Of a DNA stretch of 64,000 nt, positions 9,860-18,812 are shown in pieces; the first letter of the stretch is position 1; each line of letters opens with the position of its first letter. The notes under the pieces are model-generated. The model was not told where the DNA came from. It worked only from the letters and a program-made list of their open reading frames with translations, and did not search any database. The translations under genes were made by a program, and so were the position numbers. The DNA comes from Agarilytica sp045430285 (lineage in GTDB: Bacteria; Pseudomonadota; Gammaproteobacteria; Pseudomonadales; Cellvibrionaceae), in contig JAILXV010000003.1 of the NCBI GenBank assembly GCA_045430285.1, forward strand, positions 496,001 to 560,000, in the 5' to 3' direction.

Positions 9860-9884
9860 GTAGTGCCAAATACTAAGTTTAGCG

Positions 9885-9984
9885 TTGGGGCGGCGTTTCA
9901 AAAATCGTCGATTCAAGGTTCTGCCAAGAATGGCGGGTGCTAGAGCAATGCAGGAGCAATTGCCGTAATGAAACGCCGCCCCAA
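9885..9984. repeat. Long inverted repeat between rph and mutM
   Basis: Two perfectly complementary 16-base arms, TTGGGGCGGCGTTTCA (9885-9900) and its complement (9969-9984), flank a 68-base interior. The interior has a direct repeat of GAGCAAT. No T-run follows either arm, so it is not a standard intrinsic terminator, although its place between convergent genes would let it block read-through from both sides. It could also be a copy of a palindromic intergenic repeat. Confidence 0.7.
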
Positions 9985-10067
9985 TGATAAACGGTTCGAA
10001 GTCGTGACATCGAGTGCTCTTTTAGAATGAGAAGAGCCTATAGAGAAGTTAGTCGCCCGTTCTGCAA

Positions 10068-10883
10068 TTATTTCTGACACTGAGTACAGTACACTGTAGA
10101 CCGCTGCCCCAATCGTTTTTCAAGCAATGCTTTTTCGCAATTTACGCAAGGCTGCCCGCCTCTGCCGTATACATTAAGTTCTTGAGCAAAATAGCCTGGT
10201 TTTCCATCGCCGCCGACAAAATCGCGAAGCGTTGTGCCGCCCCTCTCTATCGCTTGGCTGAGTACCGTTTTTATTTCATTAGCTAAAAGCTGATATTTTG
10301 CCAGCGATACTTTATTAGCAGATTTTAACGGGTGAATGCCTGCATTAAAGAGCGATTCGTTCGCATAAATATTCCCGACGCCAACAACGACCTTACTGTC
10401 CATGATCCAGGTTTTAATGGATTGTTTAATTTTGCGTGATTTTTTAAAACAATAATCGCCGTCAAAAACATCTGTTAGCGGTTCGGGGCCAAGATGATGA
10501 ATAAGTTTATGTGCGTTCGGATCATCTTCCGTCCATACGACCGCACCAAAGCGTCGTGGATCATGAAAGCGCAGTACATGCTTATTTGAAAACTCTACGT
10601 CGATATGGTCGTGACGTTTAGGTTTTTCTTGTTTGGGAACAATACGTAAACTACCAGACATCCCGAGATGCCAAAGAACGGTGCCGTGGGTAAACTGAAG
10701 TAACAGATATTTTCCGCGTCGTGAAATATCGAGTAGTTTTCTGTTTTTTAGGAGATCAGGTAACTGTTCGTCAACGGGCCAGCGTAGCCTGCCATTGCGT
10801 ACCACCACCTTTTTAATTTTTTGTTGAACAATATGCGGTGAGATTCCCCGCCTGGTAGTTTCAACTTCGGGAAGCTCGGGCAT
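10068..10883 (-). CDS. mutM: Formamidopyrimidine-DNA glycosylase
   Basis: The protein starts MPELPEVETTRRGI, so after Met removal Pro2 is the catalytic nucleophile and Glu3 the general acid. The C-terminal zinc finger has the CVNC...CTQC pattern. The internal VGNIYANE motif of the helix-two-turn-helix DNA-binding region is present. The 271-residue length is normal. It excises oxidised purines such as 8-oxoguanine and nicks abasic sites. It converges with rph and lies 65 bases downstream of a receiver-domain gene, with which it may share read-through transcription. Confidence 0.96.
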   Translation of the reverse strand: MPELPEVETTRRGISPHIVQQKIKKVVVRNGRLRWPVDEQLPDLLKNRKLLDISRRGKYLLLQFTHGTVLWHLGMSGSLRIVPKQEKPKRHDHIDVEFSNKHVLRFHDPRRFGAVVWTEDDPNAHKLIHHLGPEPLTDVFDGDYCFKKSRKIKQSIKTWIMDSKVVVGVGNIYANESLFNAGIHPLKSANKVSLAKYQLLANEIKTVLSQAIERGGTTLRDFVGGDGKPGYFAQELNVYGRGGQPCVNCEKALLEKRLGQRSTVYCTQCQK

Positions 10884-10948
10884 ATGACGTCGTTTCAGAA
10901 ATTATAAAATCGCATTTTACCACATATGGCGAAAGAGAATTTATGCCC

Positions 10949-12049
10949 TTAATGTTCCCTGTCGTTGAGTACAACGGAAAGGGATAAGCGTAAGCAGTCG
11001 AGTACATCTGTTTCATTGCCAATTGAAACAAAACTGTCTTCCATACTATTAAGTACGCGTTCTGTGAGTTTTGTAAAAAAACTTTCTTGGGCTTCTGTAA
11101 GCTCCAAAGTGTGGAAGCTTGCGTTAATCGATGAGACCACATGATTCATCGCGCCGGTAAGATGTTCTTCATGATCTTTTACGACGGTCGCGAGACGCTG
11201 GCTGGACATTGCTAATTCACGCGAGGTCTGACGTAACAGGCCCAAGCGTTGTAAATCTAGCAATTTTGCGTCTAAACCTTCAATAAGTGTTGCCAGTATA
11301 TCCCGCAGTCGTCCATTTTCCACTTCGTCGTGAACGGGCATATTTTTTACGATGAACGAAGCAAACATACCGTTTACCATCATACGGTTAGAAAAAGGAA
11401 TGATGCGGTCGTTTTCAATTAGATTACTGTAGATTTGTATTTCGATGGGGTTACAGTCTTCATCCAAGTAGTTATATGTCAGTGTTTCTTGCAGTCTAAA
11501 CTGGATAGAACTTTGTAAGCCAAAGGTTTTCATTAATGAAAAAAAGCTTGTTTTTACCTGATCAATCGACATGGCTTTATACATGTCATTATAAAACCGG
11601 AGCACTTCCCCGTATTGCGATGCCTCTGCCATCGCGTTCATGGCGGTTTTCGTGGCGTATTCTGAGGACTGTTTTAACTGCGCCTGGTTCTGGCAAAGCT
11701 TGTTGAGTGTTTCTATTTTTGCGCGAAGTTCTTGAATACGAAAGGGCTTCGCTAAAAAATCCGCGCCGCCATGCTGGTATGCTTCCAAGCGCATATCTAA
11801 TGTGTTGTCACCGGAGACCAAAAGAACTAATGGTGAGTTGTTTTGGCTGATCTCTTCGCAGAGCTGTAAGCCATTCCCGTTGGGCAGGTTAATATCTAGG
11901 ATAACGATGGCAGGATCTAAATCATTGACCAAGGCGATGGCTTGGTCTGCTTGCGTCGTAGCTTGGACTTGATAATCATTTGAAAGCGCATCTTCGATGA
12001 GTTCGCATAAATCTGGGTCATCATCTATTACCACGATTCGGGTTTTCAT
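10949..12049 (-). CDS. Response regulator: receiver plus uncharacterised C-terminal domain
   Basis: Residues 1-118 form a receiver domain: acidic pair in VIDDDPD, phospho-acceptor Asp in VILDINLP, and conserved Lys in FLAKPF. Residues ~130-366 match no output domain I know, neither DNA-binding nor a cyclic-di-GMP enzyme. This region is clearly related to the C-terminus of the EAL/receiver protein at 28967-30931. Shared blocks include A..EASQYGE versus REAAYYGD, NPIEI versus SPIEM, and VKNMP...GRLRD...LIEGLDA versus IKKMP...GRVRD...ILEGIEA. The gene lies 31 bases downstream of the hybrid kinase gene and is probably its co-transcribed partner. The unknown domain is mostly helical at its end and might dimerise or dock onto another signalling protein. 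Confidence 0.85.
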   Translation of the reverse strand: MKTRIVVIDDDPDLCELIEDALSNDYQVQATTQADQAIALVNDLDPAIVILDINLPNGNGLQLCEEISQNNSPLVLLVSGDNTLDMRLEAYQHGGADFLAKPFRIQELRAKIETLNKLCQNQAQLKQSSEYATKTAMNAMAEASQYGEVLRFYNDMYKAMSIDQVKTSFFSLMKTFGLQSSIQFRLQETLTYNYLDEDCNPIEIQIYSNLIENDRIIPFSNRMMVNGMFASFIVKNMPVHDEVENGRLRDILATLIEGLDAKLLDLQRLGLLRQTSRELAMSSQRLATVVKDHEEHLTGAMNHVVSSINASFHTLELTEAQESFFTKLTERVLNSMEDSFVSIGNETDVLDCLRLSLSVVLNDREH

Positions 12050-12080
12050 TGTACTTATCCATTATTTGATACGTTACATT

Positions 12081-14258
12081 TTAAGTAACTTTTAAATTTT
12101 TATTAATCATGTCGATAAGCTCTACACGCGTAAAGGGTTTAGCCAGCACGTCGGCTTTTCCAACAATTTGTCCTAAATCTAAGTTATAGCCCGACATAAT
12201 GATGCAGCGGATGTTATCGTTCGCATGAATTGCCGTTTTTACAAGTGTATGTCCTTTTACAACGCCAGGCATCACCTCGTCGGTGATCAGCATGTCAATA
12301 TTTTTATCCTCGAGTAACATACGCTGCGCTTCAACAGGACTTGATGTTGTCACAACTTCACAACCCAGTGGGTTGAGATATTCGCTTACGATTTCCAGTA
12401 TGTCAGGTTCATCATCGACAATTAAAATGGTTGTGGAGCGATCGATGGTGGTTTCCAACGGAGATTTTGCAATAGGGCTAAGTGATTCATTAAAGTCGGA
12501 TCGTGGTAACCAAATGCAAATTTCGGTTCCGATGGTATCGCCACTGTCAACGAGGATATAGCCATTTGCGCGTTGTACGAAACCATAGACCATACTCAAC
12601 CCAAGGCCGCTGCCCTGCTCTTTGGTGGTAAAAAATGGTTCGAATATTCGTGCCTGAATGTGTTCTGGTATGCCGGGGCCAGTATCTTTAATGGTGAGTT
12701 TTACATAGTCGCCAGGTGTTACTGAAACATGGTGGGAAAGGTGAACCAATTCATCTTTGAGTTTTACATTTTCAGTGTGTATGGAAACTTTTCCGTTGCC
12801 TTCCATTGCGTCACGTGCGTTGATGACCAAATTCAAAATAGCATCTTCCAGATCACCGCTACTTCCCCAAACCGAAAATGCATTAGGTTCTAATGAGAGT
12901 TCCAATTTAACATTTTGTGTTAAAGATTTTGTCAATAAATCAGCGAGGTTATTGATAATGCTGTTAGGGTTAATCTGTTTCGATTCGGTCACTTTAAAGC
13001 GTGAAAATTGTAAGAGCTTTTTGGTTAAACCTGTTGCACGGTTGCATGCGTGAAAGGCTTTTGCCAAATGCTTGTTGTCGTATTGATTAAGTTTGAGCTC
13101 TAATAATTCCAGGTTGCCACGTAAAATCCCCAGAATATTGTTGAAATCATGCGCGACACCGCCAACAAGTTGGCCAATCGCTTCCATATGTTGGGCTTGG
13201 GCGATATATGAATCGGCTTTTTTTCTATCGTTAATATTGGTTTGTATGCCGATATAGCCTTCAAGTTTTCCATTCTGGACAATGGGTGTCACCACCACGT
13301 TAATCCAGTAGTGTTCGCCGTCCTTATGATAGTGTACGAGGTCGCAATTAACGGGTTCGTGATTATTTATCCCGTCGTGTATTTGCTCCAAGGTTTTTTG
13401 ATCGGTTAATGGACCGTGAAGAAAGTCCGCTGTCGTTCTTCCCAACATTTCGGATTGTTCGTAACCCGTCATGCGCTCGAAACCTTGATTTACCCATTCG
13501 ATACGGCCATCTTTATCGCAAATAAGCACACCATTATTAGTACGGCTAGCGACCAGCGAAAGACGTTCAAGCTGATCTTTACTTTCGATTTCTTCCGTCA
13601 GATCTTGTGCGATACCAAAAAGCGATAAGACTTTTCCGCTATCGTCAACTTCGACACTGGAGCGAATACGGACGTGCCGCTTTTTATCATTTTTTCGATT
13701 AATAGCAACGGAAAATTGGAAACTGTTCTTATTCGTTAACGCATTGTTGAACATATCGATGACGTTTTTGGCATCATTCTTTTCCAAAAATGCTGCCCAA
13801 CGTTCCATGGAAGGCTCAAAGGTGTCGCTGCTTTCACCATGGATAATAAATACTTCATCGGACCAATAGAGTTTTTGGCTTTGCGTATCGAAATGCCAAA
13901 AACCAATTTTGGCGAGCTTTTCCGCCATAGAAAGTAGGCTGGTTTGGCGTTTGCCACCGGCGATAAAACTCATAGGGAGGGAGTACCCATCTCTCGAATG
14001 AGTGAGTTCGCAGAACATCAGCACACGCATGTCAGTTTGCTCACTGACACACAACACTTGGTAGCGGGTTGCTTCGAAGCTGAGTTCTCCAATGATATTA
14101 CTTCGTTCGGAATCTGACGCGTCCCCGATTTCGATCATGGAAGGAAGTTCGCTACAGAGATCACCGAAAATGGCGTTTGCAGCCGCATTTTGGCGAGTGG
14201 TGTCGTTCCCGTGGTTAACCACAATAACGGGTTGATGGTACAACTCTATGTCGTGCAC
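12081..14258 (-). CDS. Cytoplasmic hybrid histidine kinase (PAS-PAS-HisKA-HATPase-REC)
   Basis: No signal peptide or membrane segment is visible, so it should be soluble. After a short N-terminal region come two PAS domains (around residues 100-230 and 235-355). The second has the NGVLICDKDGRIEWVNQGFERMTGY pattern. The phospho-accepting His lies in GGVAHDFNNIL. The ATPase domain has the N box (NLVINARDAM), G1 (DTGPGIP) and G2 (GSGLGLSMVYGF). A C-terminal receiver has VDDEPD, LITDEVMPG and LAKPF. The start is GTG at 14258, with AAGGA 8 bases upstream. The next gene, 31 bases on, is its likely receiver partner. The PAS ligand is unknown. Confidence 0.9.
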   Translation of the reverse strand: MHDIELYHQPVIVVNHGNDTTRQNAAANAIFGDLCSELPSMIEIGDASDSERSNIIGELSFEATRYQVLCVSEQTDMRVLMFCELTHSRDGYSLPMSFIAGGKRQTSLLSMAEKLAKIGFWHFDTQSQKLYWSDEVFIIHGESSDTFEPSMERWAAFLEKNDAKNVIDMFNNALTNKNSFQFSVAINRKNDKKRHVRIRSSVEVDDSGKVLSLFGIAQDLTEEIESKDQLERLSLVASRTNNGVLICDKDGRIEWVNQGFERMTGYEQSEMLGRTTADFLHGPLTDQKTLEQIHDGINNHEPVNCDLVHYHKDGEHYWINVVVTPIVQNGKLEGYIGIQTNINDRKKADSYIAQAQHMEAIGQLVGGVAHDFNNILGILRGNLELLELKLNQYDNKHLAKAFHACNRATGLTKKLLQFSRFKVTESKQINPNSIINNLADLLTKSLTQNVKLELSLEPNAFSVWGSSGDLEDAILNLVINARDAMEGNGKVSIHTENVKLKDELVHLSHHVSVTPGDYVKLTIKDTGPGIPEHIQARIFEPFFTTKEQGSGLGLSMVYGFVQRANGYILVDSGDTIGTEICIWLPRSDFNESLSPIAKSPLETTIDRSTTILIVDDEPDILEIVSEYLNPLGCEVVTTSSPVEAQRMLLEDKNIDMLITDEVMPGVVKGHTLVKTAIHANDNIRCIIMSGYNLDLGQIVGKADVLAKPFTRVELIDMINKNLKVT

Positions 14259-14573
14259 TATGTTGGTCCTTGATAAGTCATCTTGGGCCGAAGGGCCTAA
14301 TCAGTAATTATAGAAAACTTGCGTAAGATTACGCGGAAGATTTGGCGTTAAAAATAACGCTTGGTGAAAAAAACATCGATATTTCTGAGGATCTTAAAAA
14401 CTTATCCAAATAAGATTCTGTTTCGTTAACTTTCTTCACATTACGGGCCTTATCCGTTGTCTTATGTGCAGTCGGATGCCATATAATGTGGGAAGCGCAG
14501 AAATTTTTAAGAACTTCTTAAAGATCAATCCCACTTTCGTATGGCAAGCACATAATGAGAGGAAAGAGGAAAA
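14259..14573. other. Intergenic region between divergent signalling genes
   Basis: This 315-base AT-rich spacer separates the hybrid kinase gene (minus) from the kinase-remnant gene (plus) and must hold promoters for both. No ORF with coding character is present. AAGAGGA just before 14574 is the ribosome binding site of the plus-strand gene. I saw no clear operator or sigma-54 motif. Confidence 0.5.
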
Positions 14574-15266
14574 ATGCCCGAAGATCAAGATGATGATGTA
14601 AAGTTGGAAAGCGAAGCATCGCTTGCTCACGAAAATGCAGTGCTGAAGGCCTTGCTTGCGGCCAGTCTGGATAAAATCATCGAAGATGAAAAAATTGGTC
14701 GAGTTTTTCATGATTTTAATAATATTTTGTCGTCCTCAATGGGCTACGCGAATTTAGCGTTAGAGCGCGCTAAATCGAGCAGCGATGAAAAACTGGTGCG
14801 TTACCTCGATAATATTGAGCGCGCGGGAATACGTGCGCGAGATCTAGTTCGTGAAAGTCTGGAAGCGCGGCGTAGTTCGCGGGATGCCATTCAGGCGGCC
14901 CCCGCATGTGTTTTAAAAGAAGCGTTTCCTGATATTGCTGTTGATTTGCCGGAGGCCGAGAAGGTTTTTTATTCCGCTGAACAGCTTGAATTACTCTTTA
15001 CGCTCTTGATGTTTCCATACTCCGTTGCTTCGGGTAGATGTGACGGGAAAGTGGTTGATGAGTTTAGTTGTGAAGGCTGCGGTGAAGATTTACGTGGGGT
15101 TCAGCTTAAACTAAGCGTAGACGGTATAGCGCTTCGGGATTCAGGCATTGATAAAGCATCGTTTGCTCTGGTTACAGCATTGATCCAGAGTCAGGCGGGG
15201 CATATGTGTGAATCTTTGATGCAAGATAAGCAGTTTGTTGTATATTTAAGGTCAGTGACGTCATAA
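14574..15266 (+). CDS. Histidine-kinase remnant: DHp domain with degenerate ATPase region
   Basis: Residues 35-90 contain a clear dimerisation/phospho-acceptor helix, GRVFHDFNNILSSSMGYANLAL, the H-box of the HDFNN kinase type also found in the two hybrid kinases of this window. The rest of the 230-residue protein is where an ATPase domain should be, but no N box, DxGxG or GxGLGL motif can be found. It therefore cannot be a normal kinase. A ChpT-like phosphotransfer protein, built from a DHp domain and a degenerate ATPase fold, is the best comparison. Its neighbour 56 bases downstream is an HTH-receiver protein, a plausible phosphoryl acceptor. Ribosome binding site AAGAGGA is strong. Confidence 0.75.
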   Translation: MPEDQDDDVKLESEASLAHENAVLKALLAASLDKIIEDEKIGRVFHDFNNILSSSMGYANLALERAKSSSDEKLVRYLDNIERAGIRARDLVRESLEARRSSRDAIQAAPACVLKEAFPDIAVDLPEAEKVFYSAEQLELLFTLLMFPYSVASGRCDGKVVDEFSCEGCGEDLRGVQLKLSVDGIALRDSGIDKASFALVTALIQSQAGHMCESLMQDKQFVVYLRSVTS

Positions 15267-15322
15267 GGCGCCGAATAAGTGCGTGACGTGAGTGATGCCG
15301 TGAATTCTAATCATAAAGATAA

Positions 15323-15889
15323 ATGGATAAAGCATTGAAAGACTATCTTACCCCCAAAGAAACGGCAGAGGTATTGCGCGTATCCCCAATCACGGTACGT
15401 GTTTGGGCTCAAAAAGGTTTATTAAAAGCCAGCACTACGGCTGGTGGCCACCGACGCTTTGAGCGCGAAGAAGTGGAGCGATTTGCGCGTGAAAAAGGCA
15501 TTGAGATCATTGAAGATAGCGATGTTCGAGCATTAATTGTTGATGATGACTTGGATCACCTAGAGCTGCTCACCGATGTTTTCCAAGAGCGCTTACCGGA
15601 TATTATTATAGAAACCGCGCGCGACGGTTTTGAAGCGGGCCAAAAGGTGGCTTCGTTTAAGCCCCATGTGGTGCTACTCGATTTGTTGATGCCTGGTGTG
15701 GATGGGTTTAAGGCCTGTCGACGGATAAAAGAGAATGATGACTCAAAGAATGTGCGTGTAATCGCGATGACGGGTTTTATGAGTGACGAGAATGTGCGCA
15801 AGATAAAGCATGCTGGAGCGGAAATTTGTTTAGAAAAACCCTTGGATATCGCGCGTTTGATCACCTTACTTCAAGATGATGAGGGATAG
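15323..15889 (+). CDS. HTH-receiver transcription regulator (MerR/excisionase-like HTH, then REC)
   Basis: Residues 7-60 are a MerR/excisionase-type winged helix: YLTPKETAEVLRVSPITVRVWAQKG followed by GGHRRFEREEVERF. Residues 66-185 form a receiver domain with VDDDLDH, VVLLDLLMPG (phospho-acceptor Asp) and ICLEKPLD (Lys). In most DNA-binding response regulators the receiver comes first, so the order here is reversed. It likely switches DNA binding by phosphorylation, with the DHp protein upstream or the hybrid kinases as donors. Its targets are not evident. No clear ribosome binding site precedes the ATG. A bidirectional terminator lies 53 bases after its stop. Confidence 0.85.
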   Translation: MDKALKDYLTPKETAEVLRVSPITVRVWAQKGLLKASTTAGGHRRFEREEVERFAREKGIEIIEDSDVRALIVDDDLDHLELLTDVFQERLPDIIIETARDGFEAGQKVASFKPHVVLLDLLMPGVDGFKACRRIKENDDSKNVRVIAMTGFMSDENVRKIKHAGAEICLEKPLDIARLITLLQDDEG

Positions 15890-15942
15890 TAAGCGTTTAC
15901 ATTCGCCTTTTGGGCGACGCGTTAACAATAGCGAGCAAACAT

Positions 15943-15970
15943 AAAAAAGCCGGCGTTAAGCCGGCTTTTT
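15943..15970. terminator. Bidirectional Rho-independent terminator
   Basis: A GCCGGC stem (15949-15954 with 15960-15965) closes a 5-base loop. It is flanked by a run of six A on the left and five T on the right, so it can terminate both the HTH-receiver transcript (+) and the rpmB-rpmG transcript (-). Confidence 0.92.
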
Positions 15971-15988
15971 CGTATATACATATTGGGC

Positions 15989-16144
15989 TTACTTAATCTT
16001 GCCTTCTTTGTACATCACGTGTTTGCGAACAACGGGATCATATTTTTTGATTTCCATTTTTCCCGGCATGTTGCGCTTGTTCTTGTCAGTGGTATAAAAA
16101 TGACCAGTACCAGCAGATGAGTTAAGTCGAATTTTTTCGCGCAT
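15989..16144 (-). CDS. rpmG: 50S ribosomal protein L33
   Basis: The 51-residue reading frame begins MREKIRLNSSAGTGHFYTTD and ends KHVMYKEGKIK, the standard proteobacterial L33 without the zinc-binding cysteines. It lies 30 bases downstream of rpmB on the same strand, the usual rpmB-rpmG operon, and just before the bidirectional terminator. AGGAGAAGC precedes the ATG. Confidence 0.96.
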   Translation of the reverse strand: MREKIRLNSSAGTGHFYTTDKNKRNMPGKMEIKKYDPVVRKHVMYKEGKIK

Positions 16145-16174
16145 GATAGCTTCTCCTGAGAAATAAGGGCGACG

Positions 16175-16411
16175 TTATACTTTTTCGCCGCGAGAGCGCA
16201 TATCGGCCAATACTGACTCGATACCGTTCTTGTCGATGATTCGCATGCCTTTAGTAGAAACGCGCAAGCGTACAAAACGCTTCTCACTTTCTATCCAAAA
16301 ACGATGTGTATGTAAATTAGGCAAAAAACGACGCTTAGTGTGATTTTTTGCATGGGATACGTTGTTGCCCGTCATCGGACGTTTGCCGGTAACTTGACAT
16401 ACCTTAGCCAT
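16175..16411 (-). CDS. rpmB: 50S ribosomal protein L28
   Basis: The 78-residue protein starts MAKVCQVTGKRPMTGNNVSHA and carries TKRRFLPNLHTHRFW, typical L28. Length equals that of E. coli L28. It is the first gene of the rpmB-rpmG operon. The 280 bases upstream, up to radC, hold its promoter; I could not single out the boxes with confidence. Confidence 0.97.
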   Translation of the reverse strand: MAKVCQVTGKRPMTGNNVSHAKNHTKRRFLPNLHTHRFWIESEKRFVRLRVSTKGMRIIDKNGIESVLADMRSRGEKV

Positions 16412-16689
16412 GATAAAGCCTCTTTAGTCTTACGACGGCTGGAAGTCTTATGGCCAGCGGTCTTTCAAAACATGTTAGTAAATAATCAATTCGGTTTGGT
16501 GTTGAATAAAGGCGATTTTCCTACTTCCATTCAACTTGGTCCAGGCGAAAGTGCATTGGCCGACCAAAAAGAGGCGCGATTTATACCAGAAACGACAAGT
16601 GAGATCAAATGAATTTTTGGATTTGGCGTTTCGACGCACGGTTTTTGGTGTTTGGCTCCCAAGGCCAAGTACAGCAGGTAAGCGCGGCA

Positions 16690-17364
16690 TTAGATTTTTC
16701 CGTTTTCGGCGAAGGAATACACCTCCCCTTCCCCAGCGATCAGATGGTCTAGTGCGCGAATGTCGATCAGGTTCAAGCTGCTTTTTAAGGTGTTGGTCAA
16801 CTCAATATCGCTGGCGCTAGGTTCTGGGTGCCCAGAGGGGTGGTTGTGCGCAAAGATCACAGCAGAAGCGTTGTGATGGAGCGCTTGTACGACCACCTCG
16901 CGCGGATAGACGGCGGCCGCGTCTATGGTGCCCCTGAACAGCTCATCGTAAGTGATAAGTTGATGTTGGCTATCAAGAAACAGCACAGCGAAGGCTTCGT
17001 ATGTTAAGTGACGCATTTTTGCTTTGACATAGGCTTTCACGGCGCGGCTGCTTGTCAGGGCGTCATTGGCATGTAAGTTTTCAGCCAAATGCCGCTTGGC
17101 CATCTCGAGGACTGCTTGTAATTGCGCGTATTTTGCTGTGCCTAGACCGCGCCCTTCACAAAATTGCGCTTCGCTCGCTTCAAGGAGGCCTCGCAGGCTG
17201 CCGAAGGTAAGAATGAGCTCGCGGGCTAAATCTACAGCGGATTTTCCGGCGCAGCCGGTACGGAGAAATATTGCGAGTAATTCGGTATCCGAGAGTACGT
17301 GGGCGCCTTGCGTGCAGAGTTTTTCACGGGGGCGGTCTTGAGTGGGCCAGTCGGTAATCGCCAT
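16690..17364 (-). CDS. radC: RadC family JAB-domain protein
   Basis: The protein has the RadC N-terminus (WPTQDRPREKLCTQGAHVLSDTELLAIFLRTG), a helix-hairpin-helix-like region, and the C-terminal JAMM/MPN metal-binding motif HNHPSGHPEPSASD. Starting at the ATG at 17364 gives 224 residues and the usual MAITDWP N-terminus; an upstream in-frame start at 17394 would add ten atypical residues. RadC was once linked to radiation resistance, but its biochemical role is still unclear. It is divergent from coaBC, an arrangement conserved in pseudomonads. Confidence 0.94.
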   Translation of the reverse strand: MAITDWPTQDRPREKLCTQGAHVLSDTELLAIFLRTGCAGKSAVDLARELILTFGSLRGLLEASEAQFCEGRGLGTAKYAQLQAVLEMAKRHLAENLHANDALTSSRAVKAYVKAKMRHLTYEAFAVLFLDSQHQLITYDELFRGTIDAAAVYPREVVVQALHHNASAVIFAHNHPSGHPEPSASDIELTNTLKSSLNLIDIRALDHLIAGEGEVYSFAENGKI

Positions 17365-17548
17365 AACGTTCCTTTTTCGTCTTGTCTGTAACATCCTGTT
17401 TGCTGCAAGCCCGATACGCGATAAAAAGGAAAATGTGTCCTAATTGGCGTTGACTCGGTATACAGCGCTGTATGGTGCCTAAATCTGTTCATTAGGTGTA
17501 ATGATAATGGTATCTTAACCGCCATTTTTGAATTGGCAAGGTGCCTAG

Positions 17549-18760
17549 ATGCGATCACTGGCGAACAAACGTATTTTACTCGGCGTAACGGGGGGTATAG
17601 CGGCGTATAAAAGCGCGGAAATCGTACGCCGTTTGCAAGACGCGGGCGCTGAAGTGCGTGTTGTGATGACGAAAGGCGCGCAAGAGTTTATTACTCCGCT
17701 AACGATGCAGGCCTTGTCTGGCAACCCTGTGCATGCAGATTTACTTGATCCGCAAGCGGAAGCGGCCATGGGCCATATTGAGTTGTCACGCTGGGCGGAT
17801 CTGGTGCTTGTAGCGCCTGCATCGGCAAATTTTCTATCGAAATTAGTCGCTGGCGAAGGTTCGGATTTATTATCAACCCTCTGCTTGGCCACGAACGCGG
17901 TAATAGCCGTGGCGCCGGCTATGAATCAGGGGATGTGGCACAATCAGGCAACGCAAGCGAATATTGAGACCCTGAAGCAACGCGGTGTAGCGATTCTTGG
18001 TCCGGAGGCCGGTGATCAGGCATGCGGCGATGTTGGGCTTGGCCGCATGATGGCGCCAACAAAAATCGCTGAGGCCTCTGCCGATCTCTTCACGAGTGGG
18101 CGTTTCGCTGGATTAACCGTAATGATTACGGCTGGACCCACGCGTGAAGCGATTGATCCGGTGCGTTACATAAGTAATCACAGTTCAGGAAAAATGGGCT
18201 TTGCAATTGCTGAGGCAGCGGCGGAATCTGGTGCTAATGTTGTATTAATAACGGGCCCTGTCAGTCTGCCAAGTCCTGATAGGGTGAAACGTGTCGATGT
18301 GGTAAGCGCACAAGACATGCATGCAGCTGTTCATGACGCTTTGGCCGGAGTTGACGTATTTATTGCATCGGCTGCTGTGGCGGATTACCGGCCTGCTGAG
18401 GTCGCGCTTCAAAAATTGAAAAAAGGCGAAAACGATTTAGCGTCAATCTCTATGGTTAAGAACCCAGATATTGTTGCGAGCGTTGCCGCTGTAGAAACAA
18501 AACCATTTACGGTGGGTTTTGCAGCAGAGACGCATGATGTTGAGGATTATGCAAAACAAAAACTAATAGCAAAAAAATTGGATCTTGTTGTTGCCAACAA
18601 TGTTGCTGAAGCGACAATAGGATTCAATAGCGATAATAATGCGGTAACGGTCATTGGCCGTGATTTACAGCAGACGCTCACCACTAGAAGTAAAGCTCAG
18701 ATTGCGCGAGATTTAGTGAATATTATCGCCGACGCGATGCAGGCGGATAACGTATCGTAA
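17549..18760 (+). CDS. coaBC: Bifunctional phosphopantothenoylcysteine decarboxylase/phosphopantothenate-cysteine ligase
   Basis: The N-terminal flavoprotein half (CoaC) shows GVTGGIAAYKSAEI, the active-site His in MGHIELSRW, PASANF and PAMNQGMW. The C-terminal half (CoaB) shows AGPTREAIDPVRYISNHSSG and AAVADYRP...KLKK. Together they convert 4'-phosphopantothenate and cysteine to 4'-phosphopantetheine for coenzyme A. The 403-residue length is normal. In pseudomonads the next gene is usually dut (dUTPase), but here the membrane-anchored algC follows within 52 bases. Confidence 0.96.
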   Translation: MRSLANKRILLGVTGGIAAYKSAEIVRRLQDAGAEVRVVMTKGAQEFITPLTMQALSGNPVHADLLDPQAEAAMGHIELSRWADLVLVAPASANFLSKLVAGEGSDLLSTLCLATNAVIAVAPAMNQGMWHNQATQANIETLKQRGVAILGPEAGDQACGDVGLGRMMAPTKIAEASADLFTSGRFAGLTVMITAGPTREAIDPVRYISNHSSGKMGFAIAEAAAESGANVVLITGPVSLPSPDRVKRVDVVSAQDMHAAVHDALAGVDVFIASAAVADYRPAEVALQKLKKGENDLASISMVKNPDIVASVAAVETKPFTVGFAAETHDVEDYAKQKLIAKKLDLVVANNVAEATIGFNSDNNAVTVIGRDLQQTLTTRSKAQIARDLVNIIADAMQADNVS

Positions 18761-18812
18761 TGTGTTTCATTGTTGCTATGTACCATATATCTCGGACCGG
18801 GGAAGATCACGA

